Source: Endozoicomonadaceae bacterium (GTDB taxonomy: Bacteria; Pseudomonadota; Gammaproteobacteria; Pseudomonadales; Endozoicomonadaceae). From it: a stretch of 10,115 nucleotides of DNA. Below are positions 1-7,260 of the stretch, piece after piece (within the stretch, counting starts at the first letter, position 1; the number at the start of each line of letters is the position of its first letter). The notes under the pieces were generated by a model. It was not told where the DNA came from and ran no database searches. It saw only the letters and a program-made list of their open reading frames with translations. The stretch is from contig JAAOIJ010000063.1 in the NCBI GenBank assembly GCA_015163815.1, forward strand, positions 1-10,115. Reading direction: 5' to 3'. Position numbers and translations under genes: made by a program.

Positions 1-188
1 ATGATTGTTTTGATATGGCATGAGAAGTTTGGAAGACATTGTATTATTCTGAACAAATATCGTATGCTTATTCAGTTATTGAGTGTATTCAAATAGAGTC
101 TTACTATAACAAGGCTTCTTCACATTGACAGGATCATTAGGTTGTTCACTTTTTCGCTTGTGATGATCTTGATGTAAAATATAGGGTC
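1..188. other. Left edge without an identifiable gene; short coding-like fragments
   Basis: I recognise no gene here. Two short frames can be described. On the plus strand, codons from base 1 to a TAG at 94-96 encode 31 residues, including IWHEKFGRHC; the window edge cuts off whatever lies upstream. On the minus strand, an open stretch from about 186 to a TAA at 76-78 encodes 36 residues, including LHQDHHKRKSEQPND and ending KTLFEYTQ. It has no start codon and abuts the mobile element at 189, so it could be the C-terminal remnant of a gene split by that element. The two frames overlap at their ends and cannot both be taken as real without homology evidence. Confidence 0.3.
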
Positions 189-329
189 TGAGACTTTTGC
201 AATAAGACAACAAAGACGCCTGATATGATCTTTTTTATTAAAATAGTTTAAAAAATGACGTAATTTATGTGTTTTTTGAATATAAAAACACATAAATTAT
301 TCATTGAACTGCTTATTGCAAAGGTCTCA
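189..329 (+). mobile_element. MITE-like element, copy 1 (141 bp)
   Basis: A non-coding 141-bp element bounded by terminal inverted repeats: TGAGACTTTTGCAATAAG at the left, and CTTATTGCAAAGGTCTCA at the right, which is its inverse with one mismatch. A second copy occurs in inverse orientation at 9878-10018. By hand alignment the two match at 133 of 141 positions with no gaps. Inside lies a perfect 16-bp hairpin stem (261-276 with 284-299, 7-base loop). There is no transposase, so any movement would need one supplied in trans. The GAGACC ends recall those of some IS5-family elements (resemblance from memory, not searched). Unlike copy 2, no direct repeat is visible in the flanks, so this may be the older insertion or one whose flanks have changed. 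Confidence 0.85.
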
Positions 330-638
330 GCGTTTGTTGTTATACCACGCTAATGCTTTATATGAAATGAATCCTGACAAATCAGTTTTTTCATCGTATT
401 TTATTTTGATAATAAGGATAATTTTTTTAGGGTCTATTTTTTAAAATGAGGGAGATGATGTCTTCATGAATGTCTACAGCGAGCATTTTTTCAGTGAATG
501 TTGCTGCAAGCAGTTTAAACGACACTTGTTTCAATAAGTGTCATGTTGATTCTGTTTTTTTACATCAGGATTTGATCGCTATCAAATGTTATATCCTGAT
601 AGCCATATCATCATACGATTTGTTAGTCAATTTATATT
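330..638. other. Intergenic stretch between MITE copy 1 and fba
   Basis: No convincing gene is present. A minus-strand open stretch at 330-440 encodes 37 residues (including DEKTDLSGFISYKALAWYNN) and runs straight into the MITE, whose first bases provide its TGA stop. It may be the upstream part of a gene disrupted by the element. Plus-strand frames here are short and unconvincing. Two inverted repeats follow the fba stop codon (521-542 and 564-600), but neither has the U-tract needed for a clear terminator in the fba direction. Confidence 0.35.
564..600. repeat. Nested inverted repeat downstream of fba
   Basis: The outer arms ATCAGGA (564-570) and TCCTGAT (594-600) enclose a second stem, TTTGAT (571-576) with ATCAAA (581-586) around a CGCT loop. 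A further simple hairpin, GACACTT with AAGTGTC, lies at 521-542. In the fba transcript both would fall in the 3' untranslated region, 39 to 118 bases past the stop. They could protect the 3' end or act as a weak terminator, but no run of U follows on the minus strand, so termination is not claimed. Confidence 0.35.
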
Positions 639-1685
639 TTATTGATTTTTATCATAATATGAAGCCATTAATTCTAAATGAAGCGGCTTAATATGTTGTG
701 CTTGATCTGCACAACCAAACGCTCTATATCGTTCCAGGCAAATATTTTTCATGGCTTGTTTTGCTACTTTTAAATAGGCTCTAGGATCAAAAATAGTAGG
801 GTTTTCAGCAAAAAACTCCCGAATAGCACCTGTTGCCGCTAATCTAAGATCTGTGTCAATATTGACTTTTCGGACACCATGCCGAATGCCTTCTTGAATT
901 TGTTCTATAGGCACACCATAGGTTTCAGGAATATTACCGCCATGTTGATTGATAAGATGCAAGCAATTTTGAGGTACACTAGACGATCCATGCATGACTA
1001 AATGTGTATTGGGGATTTTATCATGAATTTTTTTAATTTGTGTCATAGATAAGATATCATTCGTTGGGGGGCGAGAAAATTTATAAGCACCATGGCTAGT
1101 ACCACAAGCAATCGCTAAGGCATCTACTTTTGTTTTATTCACAAAATCAGCTGCTTCATCAGGATCTGTAAGCATTTGATCTTGCGTCAAAGTACACGTT
1201 GCACCTATACCGTCTTCTTCTCCCGCTAAGCCAGACTCTAATGATCCTAAACACCCTAATTCACCTTCAACAGACACGCCGCAAGCATGTGCAGCCTGTA
1301 CCACTTCGCGTGTAATATTTACATTATATTCGTATGAGGCTGGCGTTTTCCCATCTGTTTTTAATGAACCATCCATCATGACAGAAGAAAAGCCTTGTTG
1401 GATTGAACGCTGACAAACAGTAAAAGAAGTGCCATGATCTTGATGTAATACAACTGGAATATGAGGATATGTTTCAATTACTGCTTGCATGAGATGGTTT
1501 AAGAAAACAGTGCCTGAATATTTTTTTGCACCAGCTGAAGCTTGTAATATCACCGGGCTATTTGTTTCATGCGCAGCTTCCATAATGGCTTGCATTTGTT
1601 CTAAATTTGCAGCATTAAATGCAGGAATTCCATAATGATTTTCGGCTGCATGATCTAATAACTGTTTTAAGCTAATCAATGGCAT
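639..1685 (-). CDS. fba: Class II fructose-bisphosphate aldolase (348 aa)
   Basis: A zinc-dependent aldolase that cleaves fructose 1,6-bisphosphate to dihydroxyacetone phosphate and glyceraldehyde 3-phosphate in cytosolic glycolysis, and makes it in gluconeogenesis. The family signatures are intact. HQDHG at 81-85 carries the catalytic Asp83 and zinc ligand His84. VEGELG (139-144) is the acidic metal-site loop. His198 in CGTSHGAYKF and His232 in MHGSSS are the other expected zinc ligands, and NIDTD at 275-279 is the phosphate-binding segment. Length and the SHGAYKF style fit the roughly 345-residue Calvin-cycle/CbbA-like subtype rather than the E. coli FbaA subtype (family knowledge). The start is supported by AGGAGA eight bases upstream (1694-1699). 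It lies 108 bases downstream of pgk on the same strand, so co-transcription is likely, though the gap also has room for its own promoter. Confidence 0.96.
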   Translation of the reverse strand: MPLISLKQLLDHAAENHYGIPAFNAANLEQMQAIMEAAHETNSPVILQASAGAKKYSGTVFLNHLMQAVIETYPHIPVVLHQDHGTSFTVCQRSIQQGFSSVMMDGSLKTDGKTPASYEYNVNITREVVQAAHACGVSVEGELGCLGSLESGLAGEEDGIGATCTLTQDQMLTDPDEAADFVNKTKVDALAIACGTSHGAYKFSRPPTNDILSMTQIKKIHDKIPNTHLVMHGSSSVPQNCLHLINQHGGNIPETYGVPIEQIQEGIRHGVRKVNIDTDLRLAATGAIREFFAENPTIFDPRAYLKVAKQAMKNICLERYRAFGCADQAQHIKPLHLELMASYYDKNQ

Positions 1686-1725
1686 TAAGTCTGTCTCCTA
1701 TCGGATCCCTTTAGATATATTGCAA

Positions 1726-1755
1726 ATCATATGCAGTATAGATTGATGATATCAA
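1726..1755 (-). promoter_or_regulatory. Possible promoter for fba in the pgk-fba gap
   Basis: Read on the minus strand, TTGATA (1750-1755) and TATGAT (1726-1731) are separated by 18 bases, resembling a sigma-70 -35/-10 pair. It would start transcription about 40 bases before the fba start codon. In AT-rich sequence such matches are common, so this is only a candidate; fba may equally be read from a pgk promoter. Confidence 0.25.
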
Positions 1756-1793
1756 AAAACATTGTAGCATAACGATTTGATGATCTATGTTTT

Positions 1794-2957
1794 TTAACGT
1801 GCTGATGCTGTTAATGCCGCAACACTAGGCAGTGTTTTTCCTTCAAGATACTCTAAAAAAGCACCTCCGCCTGTAGAGATATAAGAAATATTGTCGGATA
1901 TATTATATTTTTCAATCGCAGCAATCGTATCTCCTCCACCTGCAATAGAAAAAGCAGTTGTTTTTGCAATCGCTGTGGCGATCGTGTGTGTGCCGTGACT
2001 AAACTGTTCATATTCAAAAACACCAACCGGTCCATTCCAAATAATTGTCTTCGCTTTTTGTATTAATTGTGTAAAATAAGCTTGCGTTTTAGGGCCAATA
2101 TCTAAAATAATATCCTGTGATGCAACATCTTGTATGTTTTTAATTGTCGCGATTGCGTTTGGCTTTAATGCAGATGCCACCACGACATCTTCGGGTAAGG
2201 GGATCTGTGTTTGTTGTAATATTTTTTTTGCTTCCTCTATTAAATTGGGTTCATATAATGACTGACCTACAGGATAGCCTGCAGCAGCTAAAAATGTATT
2301 GGCAATGCCTCCACCGACTATTAATTGATCACATTTTTTTGCTAAGCTGGATAAAAGCATTAATTTACTGGAGACTTTCGAGCCCCCAACGATTGTCAAT
2401 AAAGGTTTTTTAGGGTTAATAGCAGCATGCTCTAATGCTTTCAATTCTTTTTGTAGCAAAGGGCCTGCACAAGCGATAGGGGCTAATAATGCTGTTTGAC
2501 AAGTTGAAGCATGTGCTCGATGGGCTGATCCAAAAGCATCCATAACAAAAACATCGCATAAATCAGCCATTTTTTGCGCTAACTGGCTTTGATTACTGAT
2601 TTCCCCCTCTAAAAAGCGTACATTTTCAAATAAAATAATGGAGTGATCTTTAGGAGCTTCTTGTATATTCAATAAATTTTCAATAAAATGAACCGGTTGA
2701 TTGAGTAATTTTGAAAGTGCTTTAGCAACAGGTGCTAAAGAAAAGGAAGCATCCCATTGCTCAGCTGTAGGTCTACCTAAATGCGACATAATCATGATGC
2801 GAGCCCCGGATTTTAAGGCTTGTTGATACGTTGGAATGGAAGCTAAAAGGCGCGTAAAACTTGTAATTTGACCTTTTTGTATTGGTACATTTAAATCAGA
2901 TCGAATCAGGACGCGTTTGCCAGCTAAAGGGATGTCTTGCATATATTTAATTGACAT
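1794..2957 (-). CDS. pgk: Phosphoglycerate kinase (387 aa)
   Basis: Transfers phosphate from 1,3-bisphosphoglycerate to ADP in glycolysis, reversibly. Substrate-binding residues sit in RSDLNVP (Asp21, Asn23), Arg36, SHLGRP (His59, Arg62), FENVRF (Arg114) and DAFGSAHRAH (Arg147). The C-terminal nucleotide-binding half shows IWNGPVGVFE, AGGGDT and STGGGAFLEYLEGK. The frame opens further upstream at a TTG (2979-2981). I place the start at the ATG 2955-2957 because GGAG (2965-2968) lies seven bases before it and the resulting 387 residues equal the usual bacterial length. It is the first gene of a pgk-fba pair and is divergent from ilvE. The glyceraldehyde-3-phosphate dehydrogenase and pyruvate kinase genes often found beside pgk are not next to it here. 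An upstream minus-strand TATAAT at 3027-3032 is a possible -10 without a clear -35. Confidence 0.97.
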   Translation of the reverse strand: MSIKYMQDIPLAGKRVLIRSDLNVPIQKGQITSFTRLLASIPTYQQALKSGARIMIMSHLGRPTAEQWDASFSLAPVAKALSKLLNQPVHFIENLLNIQEAPKDHSIILFENVRFLEGEISNQSQLAQKMADLCDVFVMDAFGSAHRAHASTCQTALLAPIACAGPLLQKELKALEHAAINPKKPLLTIVGGSKVSSKLMLLSSLAKKCDQLIVGGGIANTFLAAAGYPVGQSLYEPNLIEEAKKILQQTQIPLPEDVVVASALKPNAIATIKNIQDVASQDIILDIGPKTQAYFTQLIQKAKTIIWNGPVGVFEYEQFSHGTHTIATAIAKTTAFSIAGGGDTIAAIEKYNISDNISYISTGGGAFLEYLEGKTLPSVAALTASAR

Positions 2958-3087
2958 TAATCTACTCCATGAGATAAACAATATAATAGACGAATAAATA
3001 AGATGTTTTACTCTTTAAATCAGAACATTATAAGTGAAATGAGCAATAATAGGTTGATTAAATCATCAAGCTTCTTATGAAGACATA

Positions 3088-3116
3088 TTGTGTGTTGTTG
3101 TTAGATTGCGTATGAT
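3088..3116 (+). promoter_or_regulatory. Candidate promoter for ilvE-ruvX
   Basis: TTGTGT (3088-3093) and TATGAT (3111-3116) are spaced by 17 bases, a fair sigma-70 pair in the divergent pgk/ilvE gap. Two further TATAAT hexamers follow at 3126-3131 and 3136-3141 but lack a -35 at proper distance. The ilvE ribosome binding site AAGGAG is at 3194-3199, five bases before the ATG. No operator-like or attenuator structure was evident in the remaining leader. Confidence 0.4.
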
Positions 3117-3204
3117 AGCTCTCAATATAATCAAGTATAATCTAGTGATAGTGGAATAAAAATGAATTTTTTAATTAAAACTCGTTAAATTTTAAGGAGT
3201 TATT

Positions 3205-4215
3205 ATGAGTTTTCTGAGTAAAAATACAGTCATTTGGTATGACGGTGCGCTGATACCAGAACATCATGCCAATATTTCAGTGATGAGTCATGGTTTGCAT
3301 TATGGTTCAGGTGTGTTTGAAGGCGTCAGAGCCTATTCTACAAAATCTGGTTCAGCTATTTTTAGACTAGAGGCGCATACAAAACGATTATTTAATTCAG
3401 CAAAATTAATGAATTTATTGATGCCTTTTGATTATGAAACTTTGTTGCATGCGCAAAAAGAAGTATTATTAAAAAATAAATTATTGGCAGCGTATATTCG
3501 CCCTATTGTTTTTTATGGTGATGCTTCTTTAGGTGTATATCCTAAAAATTTACAAGATGTGCATGTTGCGATTGCTGCTTGGTCTTGGGATAATTATTTT
3601 ACAGCATCTACAGCATCTACAGCATCTACAGCAAATAGTGTCAAAGTTAAAACATCTACTTTCAGGCGCCATAGCGTGAATAGCGTTTTAACAAAAGCAA
3701 AAGCAACCGGTTATTATACCAATTCGTTATTGGCTTTACAGGAAGCAAAAAATGCTGGTTATCATGAAGCCATTTTAATGGATTTGGAAGGATTTATTGC
3801 AGAAGGCAGTTCATCTAATGTATTTATTGTCAAAGATAAAATACTCTATACGCCAACAGACGCTAATATTTTACCTGGTATTACCAGAGATACTATTTTT
3901 CATTTAGCGCGTGATTTAAACATTCCAGTTGTTGAGAAAAATTTGACACGTAATGAGTTATATTTAGCTGATGAAATGTTTTTAGTTGGAACTGCCGTTG
4001 AATTAATGCCAGTGATACAAGTGGATCATATCAAGATAGGATCAGGTGTCATTGGCCCTATTTCAACTTGTTTAAAATCAAGCTTTCATCAAGTTCTTCA
4101 TGGAAATAATATAAAATATCAGCATTGGATGACTGACATTAACGACCAGCCTAACGTTTCTAGCAATCCGTTAAAAGCATTCAAAAAAACAGAAGAGATG
4201 AGTTCGTCGGTTTAA
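3205..4215 (+). CDS. ilvE: Branched-chain amino acid aminotransferase (336 aa)
   Basis: A fold-type IV PLP enzyme that transaminates the 2-oxo acids of valine, leucine and isoleucine with glutamate. The family layout is complete: WYDG near the N-terminus, HGLHYGSGVFEGVRAY (about 29-44), the PLP lysine in TKAKATGYY (Lys166 by alignment with E. coli IlvE), and the cofactor-binding segment DLEGFIAEGSSSNVF. LPGITRD and DEMFLVGTAVELMPV follow. It is longer than the usual near-309 residues, mainly through a tail of roughly 28 residues rich in Ser, Lys and Asn after the normal end. Residues 133-144 read TASTASTASTAN, encoded by a perfect 9-bp tandem repeat in the segment before the catalytic lysine. 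AAGGAG lies five bases before the ATG. It is followed after five bases by ruvX, so the two probably form an operon. Confidence 0.95.
   Translation: MSFLSKNTVIWYDGALIPEHHANISVMSHGLHYGSGVFEGVRAYSTKSGSAIFRLEAHTKRLFNSAKLMNLLMPFDYETLLHAQKEVLLKNKLLAAYIRPIVFYGDASLGVYPKNLQDVHVAIAAWSWDNYFTASTASTASTANSVKVKTSTFRRHSVNSVLTKAKATGYYTNSLLALQEAKNAGYHEAILMDLEGFIAEGSSSNVFIVKDKILYTPTDANILPGITRDTIFHLARDLNIPVVEKNLTRNELYLADEMFLVGTAVELMPVIQVDHIKIGSGVIGPISTCLKSSFHQVLHGNNIKYQHWMTDINDQPNVSSNPLKAFKKTEEMSSSV
3601..3633 (+). repeat. Coding 9-bp tandem repeat in ilvE
   Basis: Three perfect head-to-tail copies of ACAGCATCT, plus a partial fourth (ACAGCA), encode Thr-Ala-Ser repeats at IlvE residues 133-143. The unit is a multiple of three, so gain or loss of copies would keep the frame and change only the length of what is expected to be a surface loop. 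The array fills the segment where E. coli IlvE has a non-repetitive stretch between its WGAYLG-like and RRxxxN-like regions. Confidence 0.95.
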
Positions 4216-4220
4216 ATGAT

Positions 4221-4730
4221 ATGAAAAAAACAATCAAGAAACCGTTGTCTAAGCCCTCTATTTTACCATGGAAAGTGGTGTTATCTTTTGATTTTGGCGT
4301 TAAACGAATAGGTGTTGCTGTTGGGCAATCAGTGACGCAAACTGCTAATCCTTTACCGATCATCCCTGCAAAATTTGGCATTCCACGGATTTTTGATTTA
4401 GAAAAATTAGTATTTGATTGGCAACCAGATGCCTTTATTGTCGGCATTCCATTACATATGGATGGATCTTGGTCTCCTATGGCTTTGCGTGCAAGAAAAT
4501 TTGCTTGTAGATTAAGTGATCGCTTTAACAAACCTTGGTATGCTGTCGATGAACGGTTAACGACTTTTGAAGCGCGAGGGATGCAGAAGCTAGCATGGCA
4601 AACGAAACAATTAATGAATAAACCATTAGACAGCTTAGTGGCACAACGCTTGTTTGACAATTGGATAGCTGGCTTGTCAAAACAATGCACCCCTTCAAAA
4701 GTGCGCTCATCATTTGTTTTGAAAAGTTAG
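4221..4730 (+). CDS. ruvX: RuvX/YqgF-family Holliday junction resolvase-like protein (169 aa)
   Basis: An RNase H-fold nuclease family (YqgF/RuvX) linked in E. coli to 16S rRNA 5'-end processing, and proposed to act on Holliday junctions. The three expected acidic active-site residues are present: Asp24 in SFDFGVKRIGVAVG, Glu111 in VDERLTTFEA and Asp137 in LDSLVAQRL. VGIPLHMDGS matches the VGLPLNMDG segment of the E. coli protein. It is about 30 residues longer than E. coli YqgF, from a Lys-rich N-terminal extension of about 16 residues and a C-terminal tail. The start is the ATG five bases after the ilvE stop. No good Shine-Dalgarno sequence precedes it at normal spacing, which suggests translational coupling to ilvE. 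It converges with the next gene, leaving one base between the two stop codons and no room for a separate terminator. Confidence 0.92.
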   Translation: MKKTIKKPLSKPSILPWKVVLSFDFGVKRIGVAVGQSVTQTANPLPIIPAKFGIPRIFDLEKLVFDWQPDAFIVGIPLHMDGSWSPMALRARKFACRLSDRFNKPWYAVDERLTTFEARGMQKLAWQTKQLMNKPLDSLVAQRLFDNWIAGLSKQCTPSKVRSSFVLKS

Positions 4731-4731
4731 A

Positions 4732-6159
4732 TCACACAGCGCTATTTTGATGATGATCATCTGAAGGCATATCAAATATTTTGCCTGGATTTAAAAGATG
4801 ATAAGGATCAAATATTGTTTTAATTTGTTGCATGAGTTTGACTTCCGATGCACTTCTGCTAAAAGACAAATAAGGCTTTTTGAGTAGCCCGATACCATGT
4901 TCTGCTGAAATAGAACCTCCATATTTTTTAACGTATGCAAAAAGTGTTTGATTTAATTTTTCACATTTGGCATAAAATTCAGTTTGCATATTAGGAGTCG
5001 ATTGAAAGACATTGAGATGAATATTTCCATCGCCAATATGACCAAACCATGCGCTTTGTAGTCTCATGCTGTCTTGTTGAAATAACGGCATCACCTGCTC
5101 ATAAAAGTCTGGAATCGAAGCAATAGGAATCGATAAATCATATTTATAAGGTTGATCTTGTCGTAATGCTTCACTAATGTGTTCTCGGTATTGCCAAAAT
5201 TGCTCGCGTTGTGTTTCATTTTGACTGAATACGCCATCTGACACCCAGCCTTCTGACAACCCTTTTTCAAGTAACTGAAAAACAAGTTCTTCTGAATCAG
5301 GTGTTGCTTCCCATTCAATTAATGTATAAAACGGTGCTTCATTTTGAAAAGGTTGTTGTAATGTTTGATGTTGCATGACTTGATTTAGAGACGATTGATC
5401 AAAAAATTCAAAGGCCAGTAATGTGATAGATTGTTTCGTTGTATTGAAGCATGTCATTACATGATGAAGACTGTCGTGACTTAGTAATAACGTCATGGGT
5501 TTTTTGGGTAATTGCGTTAATCTCAGGGTGACTTCTGTAATAATACCTAACGTCCCTTCTGATCCAATAATTAATTCATGTAAAGCATATCCTGTATTAT
5601 TTTTCATTAATCCTCGACTATTTAAATCGAGATAATCTCCATTACCTGTAATGATTTTTAATCCAGCGACCCATTGCCGTGTATTGCCATATTTGACAAC
5701 ATGAACACCTCCAGCATTGGTGGCAATTGTTCCACCTATTTGACAGGATCCTTTAGCAGCAAGTGTAATGGGATAAAATAAACGGTGTAATTCAACATAT
5801 TCATGCAATGTTTGTAAAATAACACCCGGTTGACAAGTGATTAAGCGTTCTGTTTTATTAATAGATAAGATATGATTCATTTTATCCATAGAGATAATGA
5901 GTTCATGTTGTATGGCTGTGGCTCCACCTGTCATTCCTGTTCTGCCACCGGAAGGGATTAATTTTAAATGATGTTTTTTCGCAAATTGTACAATATTTTG
6001 TACTTGTTCCGTGTTCTCAGGGAATAAAATGGCTGCTGCATTCGTATCATAACAGCTTAAAGTATCATGAGCATATTGCTTTAATATATCAGGCGTATCG
6101 ATGACTTCGATAGGATATAGTGTTTTTCGAATGAATTCAGTTGTAATGGATATGGTCAA
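4732..6159 (-). CDS. FAD-linked D-2-hydroxyacid dehydrogenase (GlcD / D-lactate / D-2-hydroxyglutarate type)
   Basis: A member of the PCMH-type FAD oxidoreductase family that oxidises a D-2-hydroxyacid, usually passing electrons to quinone or an electron-transfer flavoprotein. The N-terminal FAD domain shows ILFPENTEQVQ, PSGGRTGMTGGA (about residues 69-80) and GGTIATNAGGVHVVKYG, followed by GSEGTLGIITEVTL. The C-terminal substrate-cap domain has GHIGDGNIH (His374, His381), SAEHGIG (Glu420-His421) and the closing DPYHLLNPGK. The exact substrate (glycolate, D-lactate or D-2-hydroxyglutarate) cannot be set from sequence alone, and no glcE/glcF partner is adjacent. No ATG is available. I chose the TTG at 6157-6159 because GAGG (6166-6169) lies six bases upstream; the frame is open to another TTG at 6171 that overlaps this site. 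The 133-bp gap up to ubiA shows no clear terminator. Confidence 0.9.
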   Translation of the reverse strand: MTISITTEFIRKTLYPIEVIDTPDILKQYAHDTLSCYDTNAAAILFPENTEQVQNIVQFAKKHHLKLIPSGGRTGMTGGATAIQHELIISMDKMNHILSINKTERLITCQPGVILQTLHEYVELHRLFYPITLAAKGSCQIGGTIATNAGGVHVVKYGNTRQWVAGLKIITGNGDYLDLNSRGLMKNNTGYALHELIIGSEGTLGIITEVTLRLTQLPKKPMTLLLSHDSLHHVMTCFNTTKQSITLLAFEFFDQSSLNQVMQHQTLQQPFQNEAPFYTLIEWEATPDSEELVFQLLEKGLSEGWVSDGVFSQNETQREQFWQYREHISEALRQDQPYKYDLSIPIASIPDFYEQVMPLFQQDSMRLQSAWFGHIGDGNIHLNVFQSTPNMQTEFYAKCEKLNQTLFAYVKKYGGSISAEHGIGLLKKPYLSFSRSASEVKLMQQIKTIFDPYHLLNPGKIFDMPSDDHHQNSAV

Positions 6160-6292
6160 AATAGGCCTCAAAATAAAATAATAACGGGATGAAAAACAAA
6201 ACGCATGATGATTCTATTTATCTGTTCTGATAGATTTTTTTCATACAAAACAATTAAGTACGATGTTTTTTAAAATTATCGATATAGTCGGT

Positions 6293-7156
6293 TTAGGTTA
6301 AGCTCATTAAAATACCTAAAAACAAGATACATCCTACCCAGTGATTTAATAAAAAAGCTTGCAAGCAAGCTTGTCGGCTATAATGGCGTGTTATCACATA
6401 TTGATAGAGGAATAGTCCAGCAGTAATCAATAAACTCATCGTATAATATAGATTGAGATTCAATCGATAGCCTAGGTAGCTGAAACAACTTAAAGTTAAA
6501 ACATTCAGGATTGCAATACAATGCCGATCATGGGCTCCAAATAAAATAGCGGTAGAGTGAACCCCAATGCGCATATCATCTTCTCGATCAACCATAGCAT
6601 AGTACGTATCATAAGCAATAATCCAAAAAAAAGTACCCCCCATTAACCAACCAGCTGTCCAATTGACTTGATTCGTTTGTGAAGTCCATGCCATTAAAAC
6701 AGTATGAGTAAAAGCAAGGCTTAACACGGCTTGAGGCCAATGCGTATATCGTTTCATCCAAGGGTAGATTAAGCTGGCAATGATAGCAGAGCAGGCCAAG
6801 CATTGTGTCAGTGTATTCAAAAATAATAATAAAACACTGGCACAACTAAGCAATAAAAGGAGTAAAGTGATAACTTCTTGCTTGGTTAATCGATTTTGAG
6901 CTAATGGCCTGTTTTGAGTGCGTTGTACTGCCCTATCGATATAGCGGTCAGCATAATCATTGATAATGCAGCCAGCACTACGCATGAAGAAAGCACCTAG
7001 TATAAAAATAGCAGTATATTTGAAATCAGGTGCAGTTTGATTAGCAAGCCATAGAGACCATAAGCTAGGCCATATTAACAGGTAGCTACCGATTGGATTA
7101 TAAAATCGAATGAGTGCTAGGTAGTCTGGTAAATGAGATAAATGTAGCATACACAT
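6293..7156 (-). CDS. ubiA: 4-hydroxybenzoate polyprenyltransferase (287 aa)
   Basis: An integral membrane prenyltransferase that attaches the polyprenyl chain to 4-hydroxybenzoate, the second committed step of ubiquinone synthesis. Both Asp-rich Mg-pyrophosphate motifs are intact: NDYADRYIDRAVQRTQNRPL (66-85), and YDTYYAMVDREDDMRIG with Asp190, Asp193 and Asp194. The rest is a series of hydrophobic helices, including runs near 21-38, 48-60, 95-113, 118-133 and 235-255 and the C-terminal 265-287. Length matches E. coli UbiA (290). Two in-frame ATGs six bases apart (7154-7156 and 7148-7150) are possible starts, and neither has a good Shine-Dalgarno. Its substrate comes from UbiC, encoded upstream on the same strand, but unlike compact ubiCA operons the two are 293 bases apart. 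Confidence 0.95.
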   Translation of the reverse strand: MCMLHLSHLPDYLALIRFYNPIGSYLLIWPSLWSLWLANQTAPDFKYTAIFILGAFFMRSAGCIINDYADRYIDRAVQRTQNRPLAQNRLTKQEVITLLLLLLSCASVLLLFLNTLTQCLACSAIIASLIYPWMKRYTHWPQAVLSLAFTHTVLMAWTSQTNQVNWTAGWLMGGTFFWIIAYDTYYAMVDREDDMRIGVHSTAILFGAHDRHCIAILNVLTLSCFSYLGYRLNLNLYYTMSLLITAGLFLYQYVITRHYSRQACLQAFLLNHWVGCILFLGILMSLT

Positions 7157-7191
7157 CAGTTCAGTATTGAATATCTATTCATCATGAATTG

Positions 7192-7205
7192 CATGACACG
7201 TCATG
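7192..7205. promoter_or_regulatory. Short palindrome upstream of ubiA
   Basis: CATGAC (7192-7197) and GTCATG (7200-7205) form a two-armed inverted repeat with a 2-base centre, 36 bases before the ubiA start. Its size and position would suit a dimeric regulator, but it matches no operator I can name. The flanking 7157-7260 region otherwise holds only weak promoter-like sequence. Confidence 0.25.
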
Positions 7206-7260
7206 TTCTTATTTTACCTGATCGCCATGAAATGAGTACTTATTTTATGATTATTTCAAT

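Noticed and set aside
162..180. Fifteen-base match between the left edge (LHQDHH frame) and the LHQDHG zinc-site codons of fba
   Set aside because: Similarity stops at once on both sides and the encoded contexts differ. In AT-rich sequence a single short match is best read as chance.
470..691. Plus-strand 73-residue open frame downstream of fba
   Set aside because: It uses an internal start, overlaps the C-terminal codons of fba on the other strand, has no good ribosome binding site and shows no recognisable motif.
4181..4690. Minus-strand 169-codon frame antisense to ruvX
   Set aside because: It lies opposite a clear RuvX with all active-site residues, overlaps the end of ilvE and shows no protein-family pattern. 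Equal length to ruvX is coincidence.
6213..6241. Plus-strand hairpin TCTAT...ATAGA followed by a T-run, terminator-like
   Set aside because: The stem is only five A/T-rich pairs with a 12-base loop, and no plus-strand gene reads into it, so a terminator role is unsupported.
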